Assembly (NCBI GenBank): GCA_035506135.1
Contig: DATJPY010000091.1
Coordinates: forward strand, 1 to 42,483
Length of the DNA: 42,483 nt
Reading direction: 5' to 3'
Source of the DNA: DATJPY01 sp035506135
GTDB lineage: Bacteria > Myxococcota_A > UBA9160 > PR03
In this document: positions 15,641-23,853 of the stretch, piece after piece
How positions within the stretch are numbered: position 1 is the first letter of the stretch
Layout of the letters: each line of letters starts with the position of its first letter
Program-made: the position numbers and the translations under genes
The notes under the pieces: generated by a model
Database searches by the model: none
The model's input: the letters and a program-made list of their open reading frames with translations, nothing else
Told to the model about the DNA's origin: nothing

Positions 15641-17442
15641 CGACCCTCCCCCGGCACGTGGATCGCGTAGCGGACGACGGCCGGCAGCTCGAGCTCGCGC
15701 GTCAGGACCAGCACCGGATGGGGCTCCTGCTCTCCGTAGGCGGCGGAGTATGCCGCAGTCTCGAATGACGTCGCGAAGCCCTCGGGCGGCTCGAGCCGGC
15801 AGAGGATCCCCTCGCCGGATCGCATCGCGATCCCGCCCGGCCCGCTCTCGGCGCGCACGCGCGGATGCAGGTGGAAGAGGATCTCCACCCGGTGGCGCCC
15901 GCTCCCGGAGAGCTCCTCCTCGATCCGCACCTCGCGGCTCGTGCAGGCGATGCGGCGAAGCACCTCGCCGAGCCCGGGAAATCGCCGGTAGCCGTCGTGT
16001 CCCAGCTCGAAGGAACCTGCCGACGGGCTGCGCATCCACGCGCGGAGGCCGAGCGGCCGCCCGAAGACGGCGTCGGCGCGGATCTCCCCCTGCTCGCGCC
16101 CATCGATCACGACGACGTTGTGCGCGCGGGTCGCGCGCTGCGCGTAGCGGCGGTGGATGTCGCCGGTGTAGGCGAGCGTCCCGGGATCGACCAGCACCGG
16201 CTGGCCGCCGACCCGGAGGACGAAGCTCGTCTTGTCGAGGTGGTGGTGCCCGCTGTGCCCGTTCGCGTCGACCGGGCTCGCGGTGGCGCAGAGGCCGTAG
16301 CCCTCCTCGCGGTGGAAGCCGTAGCCGGACGCCGGGAAGATCGTCTGGAGCTCCCGCCCGGAGCCGGCGTCCCCGCCGAGCGCGACGCGCGCGAGCGGTG
16401 CGAGGAAGCCGTGATCGAGGGGGTCCGCGTCGAAGTAGCGGTCGAAGACCAGGACGCGCGCGTCGCTGCTGTCTCCGAACTGCGGCGAGCGGCCGAACGC
16501 GGCCAGGTAGCTCGAGACCAGGTCGAGCGCCCTGCCGAGGCGCTCGACGACGGCCGCGCCGAGGCGACGGCCGCGCGCGGCGAGGAAGGCGCCCGCCACG
16601 AGCGACGCCTCGAGCGAGAGCTGGTGGTAGTGCACCGCCGCCTCGAAGCAGCCGCCGTCGTCGCGGAACTGGCGCAGGATCTCGGCCTCGAGGACGGGCG
16701 CGACGCGCGCCGCCACGGTTTCCGCCGCGGCGCCGCGATGGCAGAGTGCGATGCACAGGAGCCCGGCGGCCGACACGAGGAGGTGGTTGTTGCCGTCGCG
16801 CTTCGGCGGCGAGAAGTCTCGGGCCAGGACCGTCTCGGCGTGCGCCCAGAGGACGCGCGCGTCGAGCGGCGACGCGCCGAACCAGAGCATCCCGACGGCG
16901 AGGTTGAGCCCGCGGAGCGCGATCTCCATCTCGTTCTGCCAGTTCACGCCAAACAGGTAGGGGTTGGCGTCGCGCCACGAGTCGATCAGGCGCCGGAAGG
17001 CCGCGGGCAGGCGCTCGTCGCCCGTGCGGCGATGCGCGGCGACGAGCGTCGGGATCTGCTGCAGGCGCGAGAGCTCCCACGGGATCAGGATGTCCGCGCC
17101 GCGGTCGATCTCGATCCGGATCCTGGGATACGGGACGAGCGGATAGCGATGCCCGGAGTGGACGTCGCGATGCCAGGAGAATCCGGGCTCGCCGAGCCGG
17201 ACCGGAGCGCCGAAGACGCGCATCTCGCCGGCGAGGAGACGCGTCTCTGCGTCACCAACGCCGCACGTCGCGAGCAGCGGGGCGAGGACCCCGCGCGGGC
17301 CGAGCAGCGCCTCGCGGAACGCGGCGTCGAGCTCCGGCGCCTCGACCCGCTCGTAGCGCGCGCGGAGGCGGATGCGGACCGCCTCCACGCGATCGCCGAG
17401 CCGCCGCCGCAGGCCCCGGACGATCCGCGACGCCGCGCTCAA
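15637..17442 (-). CDS. Heparinase II/III family protein (polysaccharide lyase-like) in glycan locus
   Basis: A 601-residue protein with the N-terminal alpha-toroid (WELSRLQQIPTLVAAHRRTG, NPYLFGVNWQNEMEIALRGLN, KRDGNNHLLVSAAGLLCIAL, FEAAVHYHQLSLEASLVAGA) and the C-terminal heparinase II/III beta domain (GHSGHHHLDKTSFVLRVGGQPVLVDPGT). His/Tyr-rich segments such as HYHQLS and GHHHLDK are the expected catalytic and metal sites. Members cleave acidic polysaccharides; in exopolysaccharide clusters they probably trim or degrade the polymer. No signal peptide is visible. The start is uncertain: TTG at 17442 gives the longest product, and a GTG about 18 codons later is possible. It is the first gene of the minus-strand glycan operon. 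Confidence 0.8.
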   Translation of the reverse strand: MSAASRIVRGLRRRLGDRVEAVRIRLRARYERVEAPELDAAFREALLGPRGVLAPLLATCGVGDAETRLLAGEMRVFGAPVRLGEPGFSWHRDVHSGHRYPLVPYPRIRIEIDRGADILIPWELSRLQQIPTLVAAHRRTGDERLPAAFRRLIDSWRDANPYLFGVNWQNEMEIALRGLNLAVGMLWFGASPLDARVLWAHAETVLARDFSPPKRDGNNHLLVSAAGLLCIALCHRGAAAETVAARVAPVLEAEILRQFRDDGGCFEAAVHYHQLSLEASLVAGAFLAARGRRLGAAVVERLGRALDLVSSYLAAFGRSPQFGDSSDARVLVFDRYFDADPLDHGFLAPLARVALGGDAGSGRELQTIFPASGYGFHREEGYGLCATASPVDANGHSGHHHLDKTSFVLRVGGQPVLVDPGTLAYTGDIHRRYAQRATRAHNVVVIDGREQGEIRADAVFGRPLGLRAWMRSPSAGSFELGHDGYRRFPGLGEVLRRIACTSREVRIEEELSGSGRHRVEILFHLHPRVRAESGPGGIAMRSGEGILCRLEPPEGFATSFETAAYSAAYGEQEPHPVLVLTRELELPAVVRYAIHVPGEGR

Positions 17443-17615
17443 GCGCTGGAGTCTCCGGCGATTCCGGACATGTGCGAGGGGCGCAGCGTAGCATCACCCG
17501 CACGCACGCTGCAGCAAAGGCGCGATCAGCCGTGCGCCGAGATCACCTCGTGGCTCGGGCGGCAGATCGCCGCCAGCGTCTCGCAGAGATCGGCCGGCCT
17601 TCGGCGCCATGCCTC

Positions 17616-17948
17616 TCAGTGCGCCACCTCGAGCAACACGACGATGTGAGTGGCCACGAGGGTCTGACCCGCTCGCCCCTCTTTCGGTTCGCTGCGCGGC
17701 TCGACCACGACGCGCTCGCCGACCTGGACGTCGCGGATCGCGATGCGCGCGCCGTGCTTCTCGACGACGGTCTGCGGATCGGCCACCACCGTGTAGCGGC
17801 CGTGGTCGTCCTCCACGACGAGCCGATCGGGTTGCGTCTCCTTCACCGTCGACGGGGTCAGGAGCTTCGGCGCGAGCGGCACCGCCGTGACGGTCAGCGC
17901 CCCGACCATCGCGGCCGCGATGAAGACCAACGAGACGATTCGCGTCAT
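17616..17948 (-). CDS. Small exported protein of unknown function
   Basis: A 110-residue protein with a signal peptide (MTRIVSLVFIAAAMVGALTV, with an Ala-rich cleavage region) and a compact beta-rich domain: PDRLVVEDDHGRYTVVAD, IAIRDVQVGERVVVEP and QTLVATHIVVL. The strand pattern resembles small OB-like periplasmic domains of the DUF5666 sort, but I do not claim membership. ATG 17948 is chosen over a GTG 15 nt upstream because that GTG lies within the GGAGGA ribosome-binding site. The gene is divergent from the carbamoyltransferase, and a hairpin lies just upstream. The 173-nt gap to the heparinase gene holds nothing recognisable. Confidence 0.6.
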   Translation of the reverse strand: MTRIVSLVFIAAAMVGALTVTAVPLAPKLLTPSTVKETQPDRLVVEDDHGRYTVVADPQTVVEKHGARIAIRDVQVGERVVVEPRSEPKEGRAGQTLVATHIVVLLEVAH

Positions 17949-17966
17949 GCGCGTTTCCTCCACCGT

Positions 17967-17984
17967 GGCTCTGCCGCAAGAGCC
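17967..17984. promoter_or_regulatory. Hairpin upstream of the small exported protein gene
   Basis: GGCTCT (17967-17972) and AGAGCC (17979-17984) form a perfect 6-bp stem with a 6-nt loop, 18 nt before the ATG at 17948 and next to its ribosome-binding site on the minus strand. It could be a leader hairpin or an operator. It has no T-tract. Confidence 0.3.
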
Positions 17985-18184
17985 GTGCCGAGGGTCGATG
18001 CGCCCGTTTCCCGCACGCGCGAATCGAGGTTCCCGCCGCCAGTTCTACAAAGGAGCTTGTGCGGTGGAGACATCTGCTCTGCCGAGCGAGCCGCGAGGAG
18101 CGGTCGCTTCGCTCCGCCCGTGGCACGCGCCTTGCTCCCCGCTGCCGGTCAGCGCCGGCCTGCCAGAGCGCCTCCGGAGCGCGC

Positions 18185-19924
18185 GTGTACATCCTGGGCT
18201 TCAACTGCTTCATGGACGATGCGTCCGCCTGTCTGCTGCGCGACGGCGAGATCGTGATGGCCGTGCAGGAGGAGCGGCTCAGCCGCCGCAAGCACGACGG
18301 CGGCTTCCCGGAGCGCGCGATCGCCTGCTGTCTCGAGGCGGCGGGGATCGAGGTGCGCGACCTCGACCACGTGGCCTTCAACTTCGCCCCCTGGCACGAC
18401 CTGCACCGCCGGCTCGCCTCCGTCGTGCGCGAGCTGCCGGAGTCGCTGCGCTTCGGCTCGCGAGGCACCGACTGGCTCTCGATGCTCGGCGCCGCGCGCA
18501 GCTTCCGGCGGCGCATCGGCGCCGGCCGCTACCGCTTCCACTTCGTCGCGCACCACAGGGCTCACGCGGCCTCGAGCTTCTTCCTCTCGCCGTTCGAGGA
18601 GGCCGCAGTGCTGGCGGTCGACGGGAGCGGCGAATCGGCCAGCACCGTGCGGGCCTGCGGCCGGGGCAATCGCATCGAGCTTCTCGAGGCGACGCACTTC
18701 CCGCACTCGCTCGGCTACCTCTACATGGCCTTCACCCAATACCTCGGCTTCGAGAAGAACAGCGGCGAAGGGAAGGTGATGGGGCTCGCGCCGTACGGCG
18801 ATGCGAGCCACCTCCGAGGCGTCTTCCGCGACGTCGCGCACCCCGTCGACGGGGGAGACTACGCGCTCGATCTCTCCTACTTCCAGCACCAGCAGGGAGC
18901 GCCGGTCTTCTTCTCGCCCCGGGTGCCGGCTGCGTTCGGGCAAGCCGCGCGCGCGCCCGAGAGCGAGATCACGCGCTTCCACCAGGACGTGGCGGCCGGC
19001 GTCCAGCGGCGACTCGAGGAGCTCTGCTTCCACGTGCTCCGCGACCTGCACCGCAGGACCGGCTCGACCCGGCTCTGCCTGGCCGGCGGCGTGGCCCTCA
19101 ACTGCACGATGAACGGGCTCGTGCGGGCGAACACGCCGTTCGCGGAGCTCTTCGTGCCGCCGTGCGCAAGCGACTGCGGCGGCGGTCTCGGCGCCGCGCT
19201 CTGGGTCCACCACCAGGTTCTCGGCCATCCGCGTCGGGAGCCGTTGAAGCACGCCTTCCTCGGTCCCGCCTACGACCTGGGAGGCGTCGGAGCGGCGCTC
19301 GGCGGTGCGTACCGATTCGAGAAGGTCGACCCGGTCGAGCGCGCGGTCGAGCTGCTGGCGGCGGGGAGATGCCTCGGGTGGTTCCAGGGGCGCTCGGAGC
19401 TCGGACCGCGTGCGCTCGGATCGAGGTCGATCCTGGCCGATCCCCGCGCGGCATCGATGGCCGCTCACCTGAACGACCGGGTGAAGTACCGGGAGGCCTT
19501 TCGCCCCTTCGCGCCGGCCGTGCTGGAGGAGCGCGCCCACGAGATCTTCGTCGACTACGTCCCCTCGCCGTTCATGCTGCAGACCTTCCGGGTGCGCTCG
19601 GGGTGGGCGGATTCCATTCCGGCGGTCGTCCACGTCGATGGCACGGCCCGCGCGCAGGGCGTGACGCGCGACGCGTCCCCGCTCTTCCACCGCGTGATCG
19701 AGCGCTTCGCCGCGCGGACCGGCGTGCCGGCCGTCCTGAACACGTCGCTCAACGTCCGCGGCGAGCCCATCGCCGAGACGCCGGACGACGCCCTTCGGAC
19801 CTTCGGGCGGTCTGGCCTCGAGGACCTGATCCTCGGCGACCTCCACGTGCGCCGTCCGGTCGCCGGCCGGGCCCGCCTTGGCGCCGCCGGGGGGAAGGTC
19901 CTCGAGCTTCGGAGGAGCGCCTGA
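18185..19924 (+). CDS. NodU/CmcH family carbamoyltransferase
   Basis: A 579-residue O-carbamoyltransferase. The family start VYILGFNCFMDDASACLLRD is followed by VQEERLSRRKHDGGFPERAI, the HHRAHAASSFFLSPFEEAAV nucleotide/carbamoyl site, VDGSGES, KNSGEGKVMGLAPYG and LAGGVALNCTMNG. The C-terminal YrdC-like region contains FQGRSELGPRALGSRSIL, VKYREAFRPFAPAVL and VLNTSLNVRGEPI. The enzyme transfers carbamoyl from carbamoyl phosphate to a sugar hydroxyl, probably decorating the exopolysaccharide made by this locus. GTG 18185 is chosen because it aligns with the family N-terminus and has GGAG upstream. A GTG at 18059 with AAAGGAG would add 42 Arg-rich residues with no family match. The sugar transferase gene overlaps its stop (TGATG). 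Confidence 0.88.
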   Translation: MYILGFNCFMDDASACLLRDGEIVMAVQEERLSRRKHDGGFPERAIACCLEAAGIEVRDLDHVAFNFAPWHDLHRRLASVVRELPESLRFGSRGTDWLSMLGAARSFRRRIGAGRYRFHFVAHHRAHAASSFFLSPFEEAAVLAVDGSGESASTVRACGRGNRIELLEATHFPHSLGYLYMAFTQYLGFEKNSGEGKVMGLAPYGDASHLRGVFRDVAHPVDGGDYALDLSYFQHQQGAPVFFSPRVPAAFGQAARAPESEITRFHQDVAAGVQRRLEELCFHVLRDLHRRTGSTRLCLAGGVALNCTMNGLVRANTPFAELFVPPCASDCGGGLGAALWVHHQVLGHPRREPLKHAFLGPAYDLGGVGAALGGAYRFEKVDPVERAVELLAAGRCLGWFQGRSELGPRALGSRSILADPRAASMAAHLNDRVKYREAFRPFAPAVLEERAHEIFVDYVPSPFMLQTFRVRSGWADSIPAVVHVDGTARAQGVTRDASPLFHRVIERFAARTGVPAVLNTSLNVRGEPIAETPDDALRTFGRSGLEDLILGDLHVRRPVAGRARLGAAGGKVLELRRSA

Positions 19925-20934
19925 TGGCGAGCGCGCGCCGCGCCTCGGCGCTCGCCGACCGCAACGTCCTCGTGGTGGGCTCGGGCGCGCGCGCGTGTCG
20001 CGTGCAGCACATCGCCGACACGAACCCGAGAGCGGGGCTCCGCGTGCTCGGCTTCGTAGACGACCGCGACGCGCCAGCCGATGCGTCGCTCGCCGGGCGG
20101 CGCGTGTACCGGTTCGGTGACGTCGAAGAGGTCTTCCGGCGCGAGGTCGTCGACGAGGTCGTCGTCGCATGCCCCCTCTCGCTGCTCCCGCGCATCGATC
20201 CCGTGGTCGGCCTGTGCGCCGCTGTCGGCGTGCCGGTGACGATCCTCTCCGACGTCTTCGCGGACTGCCTGCCTCGGCCGACGCGCTGGGGCTCCACGCC
20301 GGCGCTCTCCTACGCTGCGGTGCACCACCATCCCGGGAAGCTCCGGATCAAGCGCGCGATCGACGTCGTCCTCGGATCGGCGCTCCTGCTGCTGGCGAGC
20401 CCCATCCTGCTGGTGGCCGCTCTGGGGATCAAGCTCACCTCGCACGGGCCCGTCCTGTTCCGCCAGGTGCGATGCGGGCTCAACGGCCGCCGCTTCCGGA
20501 TGTCGAAGCTGCGCACCATGTACGAGGACGCGGAGTCGCGGCTCGGCGAGCTCCGCCACCTGAACGAGGTCTCGGGGCCGGTCTTCAAGATCCGCGAGGA
20601 TCCGCGCGCGACGCCGATCGGGCGGCTGCTGCGGCGCTGGAGCCTCGACGAGCTGCCGCAGCTCTGGAATGTCGTGCGAGGCGACATGAGCCTGGTCGGT
20701 CCGCGCCCGGCGATCCCCACCGAGGTCGAGCGCTATCACCTCTTCCAACGGCGGCGGCTCTCGATGCGCCCGGGGATCACCTGCTGGTGGCAGGTCCGCG
20801 GGCGCAGCGAGATCGAGTTCGACGAGTGGGTGCGACTCGATCTCGAGTACATCGACACCTGGTCGCTGGGCCAGGATCTCGAGATCCTCCTGCGCACCGT
20901 GCCCGCCGTCCTGCGAGCGACCGGCGCGAGCTAG
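19924..20934 (+). CDS. Polyprenyl-phosphate sugar-1-phosphate transferase without the N-terminal TM bundle
   Basis: A 336-residue initiating glycosyltransferase of exopolysaccharide synthesis. Residues 1-130 form a Rossmann-like CoA_binding_3 domain (DRNVLVVGSGARACRVQ, GLRVLGFVDDRD). Residues 138-336 form the bacterial sugar transferase domain with one hydrophobic reentrant helix (KRAIDVVLGSALLLLASPIL), FRQVRCGLNGRRFRMSKLRT, DELPQLWNVVRGDMSLVGPR and RPGITCWWQVRGRSEIEFDE. It attaches the first sugar phosphate to undecaprenyl phosphate. Usual WbaP/WcaJ proteins of about 460 residues have four TM helices before the Rossmann domain; these are absent here. The ATG overlaps the carbamoyltransferase stop, so this is not a fragment cut by frameshift, and co-expression is likely. 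Confidence 0.88.
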   Translation: MASARRASALADRNVLVVGSGARACRVQHIADTNPRAGLRVLGFVDDRDAPADASLAGRRVYRFGDVEEVFRREVVDEVVVACPLSLLPRIDPVVGLCAAVGVPVTILSDVFADCLPRPTRWGSTPALSYAAVHHHPGKLRIKRAIDVVLGSALLLLASPILLVAALGIKLTSHGPVLFRQVRCGLNGRRFRMSKLRTMYEDAESRLGELRHLNEVSGPVFKIREDPRATPIGRLLRRWSLDELPQLWNVVRGDMSLVGPRPAIPTEVERYHLFQRRRLSMRPGITCWWQVRGRSEIEFDEWVRLDLEYIDTWSLGQDLEILLRTVPAVLRATGAS

Positions 20935-20938
20935 CTCT

Positions 20939-21026
20939 GGTTTCCAAGGAGGTTGTTCACTCGGGGGTCCTCTGAGGACAATGGGGTTTCCAACGACTCC
21001 ATCACCTCAGAGGGGATCCCCAAGTG
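20939..21026. repeat. Lower-GC inverted-repeat element at the end of the polysaccharide locus
   Basis: An imperfect inverted repeat: the left arm (20958-20977) begins CACT and ends TCTGAGG, and the right arm (21005-21026) is its near reverse complement (CCTCAGA ... AAGTG), around a 27-nt centre. GGTTTCCAAGGA (20939-20950) and GGTTTCCAACGA (20985-20996) are near-identical direct repeats. The stretch is visibly poorer in GC than its surroundings. It starts right after the sugar transferase stop and borders a gene remnant. It lacks a T-tract. It could be a bidirectional terminator, a miniature transposable element or an insertion-sequence end. Confidence 0.45.
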
Positions 21027-21307
21027 AGATTCCATCGCAACGCGCGACTGGCGCCGAAGGCGCGCCGCGCATCGAGGTCGCGGATCTCCTCCTCCGCGAG
21101 CCGCTCCAGGTCGATCTGCGCACGCTCTTCGAGAACGACCTGCAGGGAGGCCCGGTCGAGGTGCAGACGAGCGCGACCGGAACCGTCCCCGACGACACGC
21201 CCTTCCTCGGAGGCTCGGGCTTCTCGCTGGACGTGACCCTGGTGAACAGCTTCGATCCGCCGCCGGACGATCCGCTGCTCGACCAGTGCGCCGCCTACCT
21301 TCCGTGA
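20981..21307 (+). pseudogene. Probable 3' remnant of a gene fused to the inverted-repeat element
   Basis: From about 21037 to the TGA at 21305-21307 an open frame has the G/C-ending codon use of real genes here (RIEVADLLLREPLQVDL, VQTSATGTVPDDTPFLGG, FSLDVTLVNSFDPPPDDP). It has no start of its own: its upstream end runs into the inverted-repeat element, giving a nominal 108-codon frame from ATG 20981. I do not recognise the family. The likeliest reading is the C-terminus of a larger, possibly exported, protein truncated by a rearrangement. A genuine small chimeric gene cannot be excluded, since GAGGA lies just before the ATG. The rest of 20935-21331 holds nothing else. Confidence 0.35.
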
Positions 21308-21331
21308 TCCGGCGAGGCGGCTCGCGACGCG

Positions 21332-22186
21332 TCAGGCCTTCGCGGTGAGGACGTGCCCCGTGCCGCCGACGCGCAGGCGGTCGGCCCGCCCCGCGAAGAA
21401 GGCCGCGTTGAGCGCGTTGGCATCGAGGTCGCGGATCTCGCGGAAGCCCATGCCGCGCATCGCCGCCGCCAGCGCCTCCGGCTCGAAGGCGCCGCGGAAG
21501 GGCTCGCCCGCGGCGGCGACGCGCGCGGCCAGCGCCTCGATGGCGGCCCGCGCTGACGGCTCGAGCGACTCGGTCGGGACGCGGTAGTCGAAGGACACGC
21601 CGCCGCCGCCGGCTGCGAGGGGCACGAGCGCGGCGAGCGTCGCCAGCACGCTCTCGGGCTCGAGGTACGGGGTCACCCCGAGCCACGAGAAGAAGGCCGG
21701 CTCGCCCTCGAGGAGCCCCGCCGCGCGCAGCCCTGCCGCGAGCGGAGGATCCTCGTCGAAGTCGACCGCGACGAAGGCCATGCCGCCCGGCACCGCGATC
21801 CGGGCCTCCGCCAGACGCTCCCGCTTCCAGGCCTGGGTGGCGGGATGGTCGACCTCGAAGACGCGCAGCGCCGGGTGGGGATTGCGGTAGGCGAAGGTGT
21901 CGAGCCCCGCACCCAGGATGACGTACTGGCGCACGCCGGCGGCGACGGACTCCGCGAGTGCATCCTCCGCCACGCGGCTCCGGACGGCCAGGAACGCGCG
22001 CAGGATCGGGGCCATCGCGCCGGTCTCGAGGCGCCACGGATCGGCGCGCAGCGCCGCCGCCTGCTCGGGCCCCAGGATCTCGACCGCGAGGGGATCCTCG
22101 TGCACGCGCGGGTCGTCGAGCAGCCGGTGTGCCGCCCGCCGCATCGCGGCCCGCTCGGCGGTCAGGCTGGGTCGATGCTCGATCAC
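21332..22186 (-). CDS. Class I SAM-dependent methyltransferase, leucine carboxyl methyltransferase (TIGR00027-like) family
   Basis: A 284-residue protein with the hallmarks of the LCM/TIGR00027 methyltransferases: ERAAMRRAAHRLLDDPRVHE followed by DPLAVEILGP, RSRVAEDALAESVAAGVRQY, the SAM motif VILGAGLDTFAYR, VFEVDHPATQAWKRERL, FVAVDFDEDP and FFSWLGVTPYLEPESVLATL. It probably O-methylates a carboxyl or hydroxyl of a small molecule; the substrate is unknown. The start is taken as GTG 22186, which keeps the usual short leader before the RAA helix; GGGGG lies upstream. It is divergent from the outer-membrane barrel gene across 110 nt. Confidence 0.82.
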   Translation of the reverse strand: MIEHRPSLTAERAAMRRAAHRLLDDPRVHEDPLAVEILGPEQAAALRADPWRLETGAMAPILRAFLAVRSRVAEDALAESVAAGVRQYVILGAGLDTFAYRNPHPALRVFEVDHPATQAWKRERLAEARIAVPGGMAFVAVDFDEDPPLAAGLRAAGLLEGEPAFFSWLGVTPYLEPESVLATLAALVPLAAGGGGVSFDYRVPTESLEPSARAAIEALAARVAAAGEPFRGAFEPEALAAAMRGMGFREIRDLDANALNAAFFAGRADRLRVGGTGHVLTAKA

Positions 22187-22274
22187 GCTGCCCCCGGCGT
22201 AGTGCTGGCCCTCCGCCTCCGGAAAAGATCGCAGCGGCCGGGGCGGCGCGCGACCCGGCGCCGCAGTAGGATCC

Positions 22275-22288
22275 GCGCGCCAGCGCGC
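22275..22288. promoter_or_regulatory. GC hairpin next to the start of the TPR/beta-barrel gene
   Basis: GCGCG (22275-22279) and CGCGC (22284-22288) pair around CCAG, immediately before the GGGGGG that serves as ribosome-binding site for ATG 22297. Such a stem could limit ribosome access. In 70% GC DNA it could also arise by chance. Confidence 0.25.
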
Positions 22289-22296
22289 GCGGGGGG

Positions 22297-23763
22297 ATGG
22301 GGTTGCGCTCCGGCACACGTGTTGGGATCGCGTCGATCGCTGGGGGGCTGTCGCTCGAGCTGTCGCTCGGGGTATTGCTTGGCCTGGGGCTCGCGCTCGG
22401 CAGCGCTTCGGCCAGCGCCGATCCGCCGAGCGTGCAGGAGCAGCAGCGCCCCGCCCAGCAGCTCGGTGAGTCCGCGCGCGCAAACAGCGCATTCCAGTCG
22501 GCCCAGGAGCTCCAGCCGCTCCAGCCGGGCCAGAGCATCACGTACGACGACGTCCTCAAGAATCCGGACGACGTCGAGCTCAACTACCTGTACGCGCAGT
22601 CCCAGGTCGCGAAGGGCGAGCTCCGCGGCGCGGCCTCGACCCTGGAGCGCATCCTCCTGATCGCGCCCGACCTGGCGCGCGTGCGCCTGCTCTACGCCGT
22701 CGTGCTCTACCGACTCGACAACCTCGACGAGGCCGAGCGCGAGTTCCGCGCCGTGAGCCAGCTCCCGATGGGCGATCGCCTGCGCGAGGAGGTCGAGTTC
22801 TATCTCGAGCTGATCGCGCTCCGCCGGAAGACGACCCGCTACGCCGCCACCTTCGCCGGCGGCATGCAGTGGGACAGCAACCGCAACGCGGGTCCCAACG
22901 GCGGCCGGGTGCTCTTCCTCGACCAGTCGTTCCCGCTGGTCAGCGGCCGCAAGCAGAGCGACTGGAGCGGCGTGATGCTGGCCGGCCTGCGCGCCACCCA
23001 CGACCTCGGCTACGACGCCGGTCACGCGCTGACGGGCGGCCTCCAGATCTACGGGCAGAAGCAGGTCGACGTCACGGACCTCGACCTGATGGCGATCTCG
23101 GGCGACGCCGGCGGCGTCTACCACGCCCGAGGCGGCGACATCCAGCCGGCCCTCTTCGTCTCGTATCTGAACCTCGGCGGCGAGAGCTACGTCACCACGG
23201 TCGGGACCGGGGTCGTCGCGGACCACCGGGTCACGCCCACGTTCGACCTCTTCGCGCGCGTGCGCTTCGACTACGAGTTCTTCGAGAAGCTGAGCGACAG
23301 CCCCATCACCAACGAGCGCACGGGCGGCCGCATCGTGGGCATCGCCGGCGCCTCCTGGTCGCCCTGGCCGACGCTGCGCTTCGACGCCAGCATCGGGGGC
23401 CTGGACAAGGAGGCGCGCGAGACCTTCTACTCGTACTCGGGGCCGATCGCGAACGTCAGCGGTACGTGGCTCCTCGGGCGCGGCCAGTTCCTGCTCTCGA
23501 CCTTCACCTTCGAGTACGACGGCTACGACGGGCCCGAGGAGATCATCTCCGAGAAGACCAGGCGGGACGAGGTGTACCTGGCCTCCCTCAGCTACGGCGT
23601 GCCGATGAGCGTCCTCCTGCCGTTCGCCGCCTCCTCCCGGGCGCTCCGCGACACCCTCCTGACCGTGAACGCCACATACCTGAACGAGCGGTCCACGGTC
23701 GAGAACTACCAGTACGACGACTGGCGCTTCACGCTGCTGTGGACCAAGACCTTCGCGTTCTGA
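22297..23763 (+). CDS. TPR-containing outer-membrane beta-barrel protein, Slam (DUF560)-like
   Basis: A 488-residue envelope protein. It has a signal peptide (GGLSLELSLGVLLGLGLALG, ending ASASA), an N-terminal TPR region (about residues 85-180: VELNYLYAQSQVAKGELRGA, LLYAVVLYRLDNLDEAEREF) and a C-terminal barrel of about 300 residues of alternating aromatic strands, opening FAGGMQWDSNRNAGPNGGR and ending in WTKTFAF with the terminal Phe of outer-membrane proteins. Size and layout match surface lipoprotein assembly modifiers (Slam), which move proteins to the cell surface, but the exact family needs a profile search. It is followed by the FecR-domain gene (90 nt) and a CHASE2 cyclase, suggesting a shared envelope-sensing function. 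Confidence 0.7.
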   Translation: MGLRSGTRVGIASIAGGLSLELSLGVLLGLGLALGSASASADPPSVQEQQRPAQQLGESARANSAFQSAQELQPLQPGQSITYDDVLKNPDDVELNYLYAQSQVAKGELRGAASTLERILLIAPDLARVRLLYAVVLYRLDNLDEAEREFRAVSQLPMGDRLREEVEFYLELIALRRKTTRYAATFAGGMQWDSNRNAGPNGGRVLFLDQSFPLVSGRKQSDWSGVMLAGLRATHDLGYDAGHALTGGLQIYGQKQVDVTDLDLMAISGDAGGVYHARGGDIQPALFVSYLNLGGESYVTTVGTGVVADHRVTPTFDLFARVRFDYEFFEKLSDSPITNERTGGRIVGIAGASWSPWPTLRFDASIGGLDKEARETFYSYSGPIANVSGTWLLGRGQFLLSTFTFEYDGYDGPEEIISEKTRRDEVYLASLSYGVPMSVLLPFAASSRALRDTLLTVNATYLNERSTVENYQYDDWRFTLLWTKTFAF

Positions 23764-23781
23764 GCCGAGCTCGGGCGCGGC

Positions 23782-23801
23782 GGCGAGCGGGCCGGCTCGC
23801 C
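23782..23801. terminator. Hairpin between barrel gene and FecR-domain gene
   Basis: GGCGAGC (23782-23788) and GCTCGCC (23795-23801) form a 7-bp stem with a 6-nt loop, 18 nt after the barrel gene's stop. It has no T-tract, so it is either an attenuating or mRNA-stabilising hairpin, or a weak terminator. Confidence 0.3.
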
Positions 23802-23853
23802 CGCCGTCCTGCGTGTTAGAGTGCTGCTGTTGCCGGCCACCCGAGGTGCCCCG

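Noticed and set aside
18059..18184. GTG 18059 with AAAGGAG as start of the carbamoyltransferase
   Set aside because: The 42 extra residues are Arg-rich and unlike the family, whose N-terminus aligns at GTG 18185. A leader peptide remains possible but unsupported.
20958..21026. Inverted repeat as an intact insertion sequence
   Set aside because: No transposase frame between or near the arms and no target duplication seen; kept only as a repeat element.
20931..21035. 34-codon minus-strand frame (MESHLGIPSEVMES...) spanning the inverted repeat
   Set aside because: No ribosome-binding site, and its residues simply reflect the inverted repeat; no transposase similarity recognised.
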